Source: Solirubrobacterales bacterium (GTDB lineage: Bacteria; Actinomycetota; Thermoleophilia; Solirubrobacterales; Solirubrobacteraceae). Taken from it: a stretch of 64,000 bases of DNA. The DNA is taken from assembly GCA_019240655.1 (NCBI GenBank), contig JAFAXX010000036.1:24979-88978 (forward strand). Reading direction: 5' to 3'. Both the position numbers and the translations under genes were made by a program. The notes beneath the pieces are model-generated. The model saw only the letters and a program-made list of their open reading frames with translations. It was not told the DNA's origin and did not search any database. This document shows positions 9,260 through 17,650 of this stretch, in pieces. Positions within the stretch are counted from its first letter, which is position 1; each line of letters starts with the position of its first letter.

Positions 9260-10174
9260 GTGGACGCTCCCTCACAGCGCGCGCGCGAGCTGCTTCGCGG
9301 CGCCTACGACACCCACATGCACATCTCTCCGGACGTGGTCGAGCGCAAGATCGACGACATCTCGCTGGCTCGCCGCTTCCAGGAGCTCGGCATGGACGGG
9401 TTCGTGCTGAAGTCGCACTACACACCGACCGCCGAGCGCGCCGCGGTGGTCCGGGCGGCGGTCCCGGACGTGAACGTGCTCGGCGCCGTCGCGCTGAACC
9501 GGGCGGTGGGTGGGATGAATCCGCTGGCGGTCGAGATCGCCGCACGCGAGGGCGCGCGCACGGTGTGGCTGCCCACGGTCGACTCCGTGAACGAGTCGCA
9601 CGAGCGCGAGGCGCCACCCGGCGCCAACGTGCCCGTGTGGGTCAAGCTTCAGCTCGAGCTGCGCGAGCAGGGAATCGAGATCGAGCCGGTGCCGGTGGTC
9701 GACCAAGCGGGCGGGGTGTTGCCTGAGACGCACGAGGTGCTGAAGATGATCGCCCGCCACGGCATGGTCCTGGCCACGGGCCATCTCAGCCGGGATGAGA
9801 TCTTTGCCGTGGTCGACGCGGCCCGGGAGGCGGGGGTGAGCGAGATCGTGATCACCCACCCGGAGTTTCCCTCCCAGGACCTCTCGGTTGACGACCAGCG
9901 CCGGCTGGCCGAGCGCGGGGCACTGCTCGAGCGGTGCTTCACCACGCCCCACACCGGCAAGGTGGAGTGGGAGCGCTGGATCGGGAACATCCGGGAGACC
10001 GGCACGGAGAACTCGGTGCTCTCGACCGACCTCGGTCAGGTGTTCAACCCGCCGGTCGAGGACGGGATGGGCCTGATGGTGGACCGGCTGCTCGAGGCCG
10101 GGTTCGACGAGCACGAGGTGCATGTGATGGCGGTCGTGAACTCGCGGCGCGTGGCAGGAGCCGATCGGCGGTGA
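9260..10174 (+). CDS. DUF6282-type amidohydrolase-superfamily protein
   Basis: A 304-residue TIM-barrel-like hydrolase. The HxH metal motif is visible in YDTHMHISPD, later histidines occur in VLATGHLS and IVITHPEFPS, and an aspartate near the end lies in VLSTDLGQ, the order expected for amidohydrolases. GTG 9260 is chosen because the family begins shortly before the THMH motif; upstream in-frame sequence is Arg/Pro-rich. It starts a five-gene operon for aromatic ring cleavage, overlapping the next gene by GTGA. By position it could hydrolyse a lactone ring, as LigI (2-pyrone-4,6-dicarboxylate lactonase, also an amidohydrolase) does. That is inference. Confidence 0.68.
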   Translation: MDAPSQRARELLRGAYDTHMHISPDVVERKIDDISLARRFQELGMDGFVLKSHYTPTAERAAVVRAAVPDVNVLGAVALNRAVGGMNPLAVEIAAREGARTVWLPTVDSVNESHEREAPPGANVPVWVKLQLELREQGIEIEPVPVVDQAGGVLPETHEVLKMIARHGMVLATGHLSRDEIFAVVDAAREAGVSEIVITHPEFPSQDLSVDDQRRLAERGALLERCFTTPHTGKVEWERWIGNIRETGTENSVLSTDLGQVFNPPVEDGMGLMVDRLLEAGFDEHEVHVMAVVNSRRVAGADRR

Positions 10175-10887
10175 GCGAGCGCAGGATGCTCGTGATCGGC
10201 GCTCACTCGGCCGACTTCGTGTGGCGGGCCGGCGGGGCGATCGCGGTCTGCTGCGCCGGCGGCGGCGTGGCCCGCGTGATCGCGCTCTCCTACGGCGAGC
10301 GCGGCGAGTCCGGCGAGCTGTGGAAACAGGAGGGGCAGACGGTCGAGAACGTCAAGCGGGTCCGCCGCGGCGAGGCCGAGCGGGCCGCGGCGGCGCTGGG
10401 CGCCTCGTTCGACAGCCTCGACCTCGGCGACTATCCGCTCGAGATCGACGCCGATGCGCTGATCCGGGTCTCCGAGGTGATCCGCGAGTTCGCGCCCGAC
10501 GTCCTGATCACCCACACCGACACCGACCCGTTCAACCCCGACCACCCGGTGGCCCACGCGGCGGTCGCCCGCGCGCGCTCGCTCGCCGCCGGTGCGGGCG
10601 TGCAGAGCGCGTTCAAGACCGTGACGCCGCCCGAGCTCTTCCTGTTCGAGCCGCACCAGCCCGAGCTCTGCAACTTCACCCCGACCACCTTCGTCGACAT
10701 CACCGCGGTGATCGACCAGAAGGTCGCCGCGATGAGCGAGATGAAGGCGCAGCAGTACCTCCAGACCTACTACCGGGAGCGCGCCGACCACCGCGGCAAC
10801 CACGCCCGCCGCTCCTCGGGCAACTCGGAGATCCGTCAGGCCGAGGCGTTCCAGCGGGCCACGCCGCAGGTGGTGAGCGCGCTATGA
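10171..10887 (+). CDS. PIG-L (LmbE)-family protein, probable 4-oxalomesaconate hydratase-like enzyme
   Basis: A 238-residue PIG-L family protein. Instead of the deacetylase motif AHPDDE it carries AHSADFVWRAGG at residues 11-22, the variant seen in GalB, the zinc-dependent 4-oxalomesaconate hydratase of gallate degradation. The second zinc motif HPVAHAAVARAR is present. GTG 10171 overlaps the upstream stop. The neighbour is an RraA-like aldolase, and in the gallate/protocatechuate 4,5-pathway hydratase and aldolase act in succession, which supports the assignment. The exact substrate could be a differently substituted analogue. Confidence 0.72.
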   Translation: MSERRMLVIGAHSADFVWRAGGAIAVCCAGGGVARVIALSYGERGESGELWKQEGQTVENVKRVRRGEAERAAAALGASFDSLDLGDYPLEIDADALIRVSEVIREFAPDVLITHTDTDPFNPDHPVAHAAVARARSLAAGAGVQSAFKTVTPPELFLFEPHQPELCNFTPTTFVDITAVIDQKVAAMSEMKAQQYLQTYYRERADHRGNHARRSSGNSEIRQAEAFQRATPQVVSAL

Positions 10888-11513
10888 GTGATTTGTACGA
10901 GGAGCTGGCGCAGCTGGGCTCCGCGACGGTGTACGAGGCCGGTGGCCGGGGCGGCTACGTCGACGCCGACCTGGTGCAGGTGGTGCCGGGCTCCCGGGCG
11001 GCCGGTCCGGCGCGGACCGTGCTCTGCGGGCAGGACGACAACCTGATGGTGCACGCGGTGATGGCTGAGGTCGAGCCGGGCGAGGTGCTCGTCCTCGCCA
11101 TGCCCGAGCCGCGCGCGGTGGCGCTGGTGGGCGATCTGCTCGCCACGCAGGCCCGAGCGCACGGGGCGGCGGCGATGCTGATCGACGCGTCTGTGCGCGA
11201 TGTGGAGGAGCTGGCCGAGCTGGGGCTGCCGATCTGGGCCCGGTGGGTGCGCGTCCGGGGCGCCGCGAAGGACGTGCCGGGGTCGATCGGCGAGCCCGTG
11301 ACCGTCGGCGGGGCGGTGATCCGGTCCGGAGACGTCGTCGTGCTGGACGCGGACGGGGTCGCGATCATCGAGAGCGAGCGGGTGGAGGAGGTGCTGGCCG
11401 CCGCGCGCGAGCGGGCCGAGCGCGAGCGGGTCAAGCGCGCGAAGCTCGAGGCCGGCGCGCTCTCGTATGAGCTGGACGGCCTGCGGGAACGAGTGCAAGG
11501 AGCACGGACATGA
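10884..11513 (+). CDS. RraA-like 4-hydroxy-4-methyl-2-oxoglutarate / 4-carboxy-4-hydroxy-2-oxoadipate aldolase
   Basis: A 209-residue RraA-fold class II aldolase/oxaloacetate decarboxylase. The family active-site strand is AAAMLIDASVRDVEEL, with the Arg-Asp pair that holds the divalent metal and pyruvate enolate. The N-terminal SATVYEAGGRGGYVD matches the ligand-binding loop, and GDLLATQARAHG matches the conserved Gly-Asp region. It would cleave the product of the upstream hydratase to pyruvate plus oxaloacetate (LigK/GalC reaction). Its start and stop overlap both neighbours by 4 bp (ATGA), so the operon is tightly coupled. Confidence 0.78.
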   Translation: MSDLYEELAQLGSATVYEAGGRGGYVDADLVQVVPGSRAAGPARTVLCGQDDNLMVHAVMAEVEPGEVLVLAMPEPRAVALVGDLLATQARAHGAAAMLIDASVRDVEELAELGLPIWARWVRVRGAAKDVPGSIGEPVTVGGAVIRSGDVVVLDADGVAIIESERVEEVLAAARERAERERVKRAKLEAGALSYELDGLRERVQGART

Positions 11514-12523
11514 ACGGCGCGGCGCCCGATCTCGCGCACATCGCCCACTGCGAGCTGCTGACTCCATACCCGGACGACAGCCTGCGCTTCTTCGTGGAGC
11601 TGTTCGGGATGCAGATCGAGCACCAGGAGGGCCAGTCGGTGTTCCTGCGCGGCTGGGGCGAGTACCAGCCCTACGGCCTCAAGCTGACCGAGTCGAGGCT
11701 GCCCGGCCTCGGCCACTGTGCGATCCGGGCCTGGAGCCCCGAGGCGCTCGAGCGCCGGGTCGCGGCCATCGAGCCCACCGGTCTCGGCGACGGGTGGAGC
11801 GACGGCGACCACGGCCACGGCCCGGCGTACCGCTTCCGCGACCCCGACGGGCACCACTTCGAGCTGTTCTACGAGCAGGACCGCTACGTCCCGCCGGAGG
11901 AGCTTCGGCCCCGGCTGAAGAACGTGCCCCAGCGCCACGTCGACCGCGGCGCCTCGGTCAAGCGCTTCGACCACATCAACGTCCTCGCCTCCGACGTCAG
12001 GGCCAACCGGGCCTTCTGCACCGAGCAGCTCGGCTTTCGCCTCTACGAGCAGGTCGTGCTCGACAACGGCACCGAGGCCGGGGCATGGATGAGCCTCACG
12101 ATCGCGGCCCACGAGCTGGTCTACACCGCCGACCACGCCGGCGGTCAGGGGCGGCTTCACCACCTCGCGTGGTTCGTCGACACCCGGGAGGAGCTGCTGC
12201 GCGCGGCGGACTTCTTCCTCGACCACGACGTGCCGATCGAGGCGGCACCGTCCAAGCACGCGGTGGCCCAGGGCATGTTCCTCTACGTCTACGAGCCGGC
12301 CGGCAACCGGGTCGAGGTGACCACCGGCACGCACTTCATCTACGACCCCGCGTTCGAGCCGGTGGTGTGGACCGAGGCCGAGCGGGCGCGGGGCCAGGCG
12401 TGGGGAGTGGCGACGGTCGAGACCTTCCACACCTACGGCACCCCGGAGCTCGGCGACAAGCCGCCGGGGCCGCCGATCCCGCCGACCAGCCAGGTCCCGG
12501 AGCTGCCCGGCGCGCTGGCATGA
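11510..12523 (+). CDS. Type I (VOC-fold) extradiol ring-cleavage dioxygenase, catechol 2,3-dioxygenase-like
   Basis: The 337-residue product has two vicinal-oxygen-chelate repeats: residues about 10-130, ending FRDPDGHHFELFYE, and about 155-290, ending YVYEPAGNRVEVTTG. The likely iron ligands are His in the second repeat FDHINV, His in RLHHLAWFVD and Glu in NRVEVTT. The length and two-repeat build fit catechol 2,3-dioxygenase. In the LigAB or GalA pathways the cleavage enzyme is of the unrelated LigB fold, so a type I enzyme with GalB- and LigK-type neighbours is an unusual pairing. The substrate is probably a substituted catechol. Confidence 0.83.
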   Translation: MNGAAPDLAHIAHCELLTPYPDDSLRFFVELFGMQIEHQEGQSVFLRGWGEYQPYGLKLTESRLPGLGHCAIRAWSPEALERRVAAIEPTGLGDGWSDGDHGHGPAYRFRDPDGHHFELFYEQDRYVPPEELRPRLKNVPQRHVDRGASVKRFDHINVLASDVRANRAFCTEQLGFRLYEQVVLDNGTEAGAWMSLTIAAHELVYTADHAGGQGRLHHLAWFVDTREELLRAADFFLDHDVPIEAAPSKHAVAQGMFLYVYEPAGNRVEVTTGTHFIYDPAFEPVVWTEAERARGQAWGVATVETFHTYGTPELGDKPPGPPIPPTSQVPELPGALA

Positions 12524-13143
12524 GTGCCGAGGCGAGCGCCGGCGAGGACCGGCTGCTGATCCGCGAGCTGGTCGAGAACTGGGTGGTGTGGCGCGACGCG
12601 GGCGACTGGGAGCGCTTTGCCACCGTGTGGCACGACGACGGCTACATGATGGCTACCTGGTTTCAGGGGCCGGCGCCCGACTTCATCCGCGTCAGCCGCG
12701 AGGGCTTCGAGCGGGGGGCGAGCACGATCCTGCACTTCCTCGGCGGGAGCTCGGTCGACGTGGCGGGTGAGCGCGCGGTGGCCCAGACCAAGATGACCAT
12801 CGCCCAGCGGGCCGAGGTTCAGGGCGTGCTCTGCGACGTCGTCTGCACGGGGCGCTTCTACGACTTCCTGGAGCGGCGGGCGGGCCGCTGGGGCCTCGTG
12901 CTGCGTCAGCCGATCTACGAGAAGGATCGCCTCGATCCGGTCGATCCGGGCGCCCGGCTCGGGCTCGACCACGAGCGGCTGGCCCGGTTTCCGGCCGGCT
13001 ATCGCCACCTGGCCTACCTGCAATCCTCGCTCGGGTTCGAGGTCAAGCCGGACATGCCCGGGCTGAGCGGACCGGAGGTGGAGGGGCTCTACCGGCGGGG
13101 GGCGCGGTGGCTGGCCGGCGAGCTCGGCGATCCGCGAGGGTGA
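12520..13143 (+). CDS. SnoaL-like / NTF2-fold protein
   Basis: A 207-residue protein whose first 140 residues resemble the SnoaL-like polyketide cyclase / ring-hydroxylating dioxygenase small-subunit fold: the helix LIRELVENWVVWRDAGDWER, then FATVWHDDGYM and RFYDFLERRAGRWGLVLRQPIYEKDR-like strands. It is the last gene of the meta-cleavage operon, with an ATGA overlap to the dioxygenase. It has no clear catalytic motif and could be an isomerase or hydratase of a pathway intermediate. Confidence 0.68.
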   Translation: MSAEASAGEDRLLIRELVENWVVWRDAGDWERFATVWHDDGYMMATWFQGPAPDFIRVSREGFERGASTILHFLGGSSVDVAGERAVAQTKMTIAQRAEVQGVLCDVVCTGRFYDFLERRAGRWGLVLRQPIYEKDRLDPVDPGARLGLDHERLARFPAGYRHLAYLQSSLGFEVKPDMPGLSGPEVEGLYRRGARWLAGELGDPRG

Positions 13144-13472
13144 GCCGGGCGGCCCCGCCGGGGTTGCGCCGGCCGCGGCCAGCGGGTTGCGCCAGCCCCG
13201 CCGGGGTTGCAGGACACGCCAGTTGGCCCGCCGGCGCGCTTCGGTGATTGACGGCGCGGGAAGCGGAAACGAGGCCGGGGTGGATGAGGTCCTCTGCGTC
13301 ATCGAGATCGCCAAGGGGTCGCGCAACAAGTACGAGTGGAGCCCCGAGCACGGGCGCACTTCTTCGTCGCCTACAAGGCCGCCGAGCGGGTGATCGCGCA
13401 GGCGCGCGAGCGCGCCGGCGGGTCGAGCGGCTGAAGTGGCCGAGCGCCGACCTGCCGCGCGTCCGGCCGAGG
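13144..13472. other. Gap between operons: GC-rich repeats plus a gene remnant
   Basis: This 329-bp stretch between the meta-cleavage operon and the alcohol dehydrogenase gene has no intact gene. A 15-bp sequence (13153-13167) recurs exactly at 13196-13210, and a related GGGTTGCGCC lies between the copies. The first copy includes a CCCC/GGGG hairpin that may terminate the upstream operon. The second half (13280-13434) is a pyrophosphatase remnant, listed separately. Confidence 0.7.
13280..13434 (+). pseudogene. ppa: Remnant of an inorganic pyrophosphatase gene (internally deleted)
   Basis: In one frame from GTG 13280 the sequence reads VDEVLCVIEIAKGSRNKYE followed by WSPEHGR, the N-terminus of family I inorganic pyrophosphatases (the KGSRNKYE signature). 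From 13357, in a different frame, it reads HFFVAYKAAERVIAQARERA to a TGA at 13432-13434, which is the C-terminal helix region of the same family. The central roughly 100 residues with the metal-binding aspartates are missing, as is a short stretch near the end, and the two pieces are out of frame. It cannot make an active enzyme. An intact ppa presumably lies elsewhere in the genome. Confidence 0.72.
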
Positions 13473-14507
13473 TCACTCGCCGCGAATGACCACCTTCATA
13501 ACTTCGCTCGGGTTCTCCATCGCGTAGCGGAGCGCGTCCGGCGCCTCGCCGAGCGCGAACTGGTGGCTGACCATCCGCGCGAGGAGGGCGCCGTTGCGCT
13601 CGACGACGCCGACCGCTTCACCGAACTCATCCGGACCGCAGCAGCTCACCCCGAGGATGTCGATCTCCTTCTCGGTCAGGAGCCCGACTCGCAGTGGCAC
13701 CTCCTGGTTGGACATGCCTACCTGTACGGCGCGCCCGGCCGAGGCGACCATCTCGAGCATCGCGGCGACCGGCGCGGCGAGGCCGGTCGCGTCGACGGCG
13801 ACCGGCGGCCCGCCCGCGCCGGCCCAGCGGCGGGCATGCGCGACCACCTCGTCGTGGCCGCTCCACTGCAGCGTCTCGGCACCGATCTCGCGCGCCAGCG
13901 CCAGCCGGCTCTCCTGCAGGTCGACGACCAGCGCCTCGGCGCCGCGCTCGCGCGCCACCAGGGCGACGGCCTGCCCGATCGGCCCGGCGCCCAACACCGC
14001 GACCTTCTCGCCGGCGGCGATCCGGCCCCGGTTGACCGCCCGCACGGCGATCGACACCGGCTCGGCCAGAGACGCGACTGCGGGGTCCTCGGCGGTGATC
14101 GGGAACACCTGGTCCTGACCGATGGCCAGGCGCTCCTGAAGGCCGCCGTCGAGGTGGACGCCGATCAGCTTGAAGTTCTCGCAGGTGTTCGGCCGCCCGA
14201 CGCGGCAGGGATAGCACTCGCCGCAGGCGTGCAGCGGATAGAGCGCCACGCGGCGCCCGGGCCGTAGCTCCTCGCGACAGCCGGCGCCCACCGCCACGAT
14301 GGTGGCGGCGACCTCGTGGCCTTGGATGCGCGGGAACTCCGAGCCGCCGGCCTCGTCGGAGAGCTCCCCGGCGAACAGGTGAAAGTCCGATCCGCACAGG
14401 CCGGTCGCCTCCGGGGCGACGATCACCTCGCGCGGCCCGGGACTCTCCGGCTCCGGGCGCTCGAGCATCGCCATCGCCCGGACTCCCTCGGTCACCACCG
14501 CGCGCAT
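13473..14507 (-). CDS. Zinc-dependent medium-chain alcohol dehydrogenase
   Basis: A 344-residue MDR-family dehydrogenase (threonine/sorbitol dehydrogenase-like). The catalytic zinc ligands are Cys in GLCGSDFHLF and the IQGHE motif, and the structural zinc site is CGECYPCRVGRPNTC. The NAD(P) motif is VAVLGAGPIGQAVAL. ATG 14507 is chosen because MRAVVTEGVRAM is the usual opening strand; longer in-frame sequence upstream overlaps the MetE-like gene. It lies 1 bp downstream of that gene's stop, so the two are co-transcribed. The substrate is unknown. Confidence 0.88.
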   Translation of the reverse strand: MRAVVTEGVRAMAMLERPEPESPGPREVIVAPEATGLCGSDFHLFAGELSDEAGGSEFPRIQGHEVAATIVAVGAGCREELRPGRRVALYPLHACGECYPCRVGRPNTCENFKLIGVHLDGGLQERLAIGQDQVFPITAEDPAVASLAEPVSIAVRAVNRGRIAAGEKVAVLGAGPIGQAVALVARERGAEALVVDLQESRLALAREIGAETLQWSGHDEVVAHARRWAGAGGPPVAVDATGLAAPVAAMLEMVASAGRAVQVGMSNQEVPLRVGLLTEKEIDILGVSCCGPDEFGEAVGVVERNGALLARMVSHQFALGEAPDALRYAMENPSEVMKVVIRGE

Positions 14508-14508
14508 G

Positions 14509-15663
14509 TCAGCCCCAGACCTCTTCGGCGGTCTCGACGACGAGCCGCAGCTTGGCCACCTGCTGTTCATAGGTGAGCGCGTTGCCGTCGACGGTCGAGG
14601 AGAATCCGCATTGCGGAGAAAGGCACAGCTGCTCGATCGGGACGTACCTGGCGGCTCGCTCGATCCGGCGCTTGAGCTCTTCCTTCGACTCGAGCTCGCC
14701 GCGCTTGCTGGTGACGAGCCCGAGGACCACGAGCTTTCCGGGCGGCACGAAGCGCAGCGGCTCGAACCCGCCCGAGCGTGCGTCGTCGTACTCGAGGAAG
14801 AAGCCGTCCACGTCCAGCTCTCCGAACAGCGCCTCGGCCACGAAGTCATAGCCGCCCTCGGCCACCCACGAGGAGCGGAAGTTTCCCCGGCACATGTGGG
14901 TGGTCACGACCAGCCCGTCGGGCCGCCGTGCGAGCACCGCGTTGAGATTGCGGATGTACTTCTCGTGCAGATGCTCCGAGTCCTCGCCCTTGCCCGCCAT
15001 CTCCTCGCGTTGGCGGGGGTCGTTGAGATAGGCCAGGCTGATGTCGTCGACCTGCAGATAGCGGCACCCGAGCTCGAACATCGCCTGCAGCTCCTCGGCG
15101 TAGGCGTCGGTCAACTCGGACCAGAACTGCTCGGGGTCCGGGTACACGTCCGCACTGATCATCGCGCGGCCGCCGCGGTAATGGACCATGCTCGGCGAGG
15201 GGATGGTGAGCTTCGGCGTCATTCCGGCCGGTGTCACGGCCTTGAGATACTCGAAGTCCTGAGCGAAGATCGTCTGCTTCAGGTGCACGGGGCCGGCCAC
15301 GTGAACCGCCGCCGGGGTGAACTCGACCACGCCGTCCGGATTGCGGAACTGCACCTGCATGTCTCCGGGCGCCCGCTCGATGCCGCCGAGCGCCAGCACG
15401 AAGTCCATGTGCCAGGAGGAGCGGCGAAACTCGCCGTCGGTGGCCGACTGGAGCCCGACCTCGTGCTGCATCGCGACCGCTGAGCGGATCGCCTCGTCCT
15501 CGACGGCGCGCAGCTCCTCGGGCTCGAGTCGTCCGGCGGCACGCTCGGCGCGGGCGCGGAGCAGCTCGGGCGGGCGCAGCAGGCTGCCGACGTGGTCGGC
15601 CCGGAACGGCGGGGTCGTCCGCCGGCCGGAGGCGTGGATCGCGGTGCTCTGCGGCTCGGGCAT
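14509..15663 (-). CDS. MetE-like cobalamin-independent methionine synthase homologue (C-terminal catalytic domain only)
   Basis: A 384-residue protein of the MetE C-terminal/archaeal-type family, which transfers a methyl group to a thiol at a zinc site. It lacks the N-terminal half of full MetE. Visible features are FRADHVGSLLRP at the start, the zinc ligands His and Cys in THMCRGNF, a Glu in GFFLEYDD and the last Cys in LCLSPQCGF. It may use a methyl donor other than folate. Its place beside a dehydrogenase, a VOC protein and a solute transporter suggests a catabolic methyltransferase, for example in demethylation, rather than housekeeping methionine synthesis; this is inference. The ATG at 15663 has a TAGGAGC ribosome site. 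Confidence 0.75.
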   Translation of the reverse strand: MPEPQSTAIHASGRRTTPPFRADHVGSLLRPPELLRARAERAAGRLEPEELRAVEDEAIRSAVAMQHEVGLQSATDGEFRRSSWHMDFVLALGGIERAPGDMQVQFRNPDGVVEFTPAAVHVAGPVHLKQTIFAQDFEYLKAVTPAGMTPKLTIPSPSMVHYRGGRAMISADVYPDPEQFWSELTDAYAEELQAMFELGCRYLQVDDISLAYLNDPRQREEMAGKGEDSEHLHEKYIRNLNAVLARRPDGLVVTTHMCRGNFRSSWVAEGGYDFVAEALFGELDVDGFFLEYDDARSGGFEPLRFVPPGKLVVLGLVTSKRGELESKEELKRRIERAARYVPIEQLCLSPQCGFSSTVDGNALTYEQQVAKLRLVVETAEEVWG

Positions 15664-15672
15664 GTCTGCTCC

Positions 15673-15726
15673 TACTCGGGTTGCGGGCCGCGCACGACCT
15701 TACTCGGGTTGCGGGCGACGCACATT
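15673..15726. repeat. Duplicated 3' end of the VOC gene at its junction with the MetE-like gene
   Basis: A 16-bp core (15673-15688) recurs at 15701-15716, a 28-bp period, with similarity continuing to about 25 bp. On the minus strand both copies read like the last codons of the VOC gene with its stop: TAA in the functional copy, TAG in the extra copy. The extra copy also supplies the ribosome site of the MetE-like gene. Confidence 0.75.
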
Positions 15727-16128
15727 CAGCTCGATCCGCACGCCGTTCGGGTCCTCGATGAAGAGCTGGCGCGGGCCGCCGTCGGGCACCTCGTTGCGGA
15801 CGGCCGCCACCCCCGCCCGCTCGAGGCGGTCGAGCAGCTGCTCGTAGCCGGTGGCGGCAAACGCCACGTGATCGACTCCACCCCGCCCGGTCATCGACGC
15901 ATCGACGTCGAGCCCGAGCCCGGCGGCGTGGCGGCGGTAGGGCTCCCGCTCGGCAATGTGCAGACACGCGGTGTCACCGGCGTACAGCCAGTAACCGGGA
16001 AACGCCAGCGGCGGCCGCTCGCCGACGCGCAGCCCGATCAGGCCGGCGTAGAACTCCCGCGTGCGCTCGAGGTCGTCGGTCAGCACGAGCACGTGCTCCA
16101 TTGCCGTGACGTTCGTCTCTGACTCCAC
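15700..16128 (-). CDS. VOC-family (glyoxalase/dioxygenase fold) protein
   Basis: A 142-residue single-domain VOC protein. The N-terminal EHVLVLTDDLERTREFYAGL strand-helix is typical, with a later DHVAFAA and a C-terminal LFIEDPNGVRIELNV that supplies the usual Glu ligand. Members include glyoxalase I, extradiol dioxygenases, fosfomycin resistance proteins and isomerases; the specific reaction is not evident. A GTG start at 16128 is used, with an ATG at 16101 as an alternative. It lies 20 bp after the ABC ATPase gene and before the MetE-like gene in one minus-strand unit. Confidence 0.75.
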   Translation of the reverse strand: MESETNVTAMEHVLVLTDDLERTREFYAGLIGLRVGERPPLAFPGYWLYAGDTACLHIAEREPYRRHAAGLGLDVDASMTGRGGVDHVAFAATGYEQLLDRLERAGVAAVRNEVPDGGPRQLFIEDPNGVRIELNVRRPQPE

Positions 16129-16148
16129 GGGCGCCCGCCGCCGCCCGC

Positions 16149-16933
<785 letters not shown>

Positions 16934-16937
<4 letters not shown>

Positions 16938-17650
16938 GCGACCTCCTCGGTGCCGAGGTATGCGCGGATCACGCGCTCGTCCCGAAGCACCTCGGCGGTC
17001 GGCCCCGAGGCCAGCAGCCGGCCGAAATCGAGCACCGCTGTCATCTCGCAGACCGCCGAGACGAGGCTCATGTCGTGGTCGACGAGGATCACCTGAGCGC
17101 CCATATGTTCGGGAATGCCGCGGATCACCTCGCGCAGGTGCCCGGTCTCCTCGTCGGGGAGACCGGCGGCGGGCTCGTCGAGCAGGACGAGCCGGGGACG
17201 ACCGACCACGGCGCGCGCGACCTCGACGAGGCGGCGCTGGCCGGCGCCGAGCGTGCGCACCTTGGCGTACGGGTCGCCTTCCAGCTTGACGAACTCGATC
17301 GCTCCGAGGACGTCCTCGCGGCGGGAGCCGCCCTTCATCTTCGAGTGCTCATGGATCATCGCGACGTTCTCGTAGATCGAGAGCTCCTCGATCGCCTGCT
17401 CGGTCTGGAACGTCCGCCGCACGCCCCAGCGCGCGCGGCGGAAGTGCACCATCTTCAGCAGGTCCTCGCCGAAGGCGGTGATGGTTCCCGCGACCGGACG
17501 GACAAAGCCGCTCAGCACGTTGAAGAAGGTGGTCTTTCCCGCGCCGTTGGGACCGATCAGCCCGCAGATGCCCTGCTCGAAGCGGACGCTCATGCCGTCG
17601 AGAGGGGTGACGCCGCCAAAGCGCACGGTGACGTCCGAGACGTCGATCAT
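16934..17650 (-). CDS. ABC transporter ATPase, branched-chain amino acid type (LivG-like)
   Basis: A 238-residue ATPase. Walker A is LIGPNGAGKTTFFN, followed by the LivG-specific VRRTFQTEQAIEELS region. The signature region is TLGAGQRRLVE, where the usual LSxGQ is TLGAGQ; Walker B is RLVLLDEPAAGL and the switch histidine is in ILVDHDMSL. It pairs with LivF as the heterodimeric motor of the importer. ATG 17650 overlaps the LivM stop by 4 bp. Confidence 0.92.
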
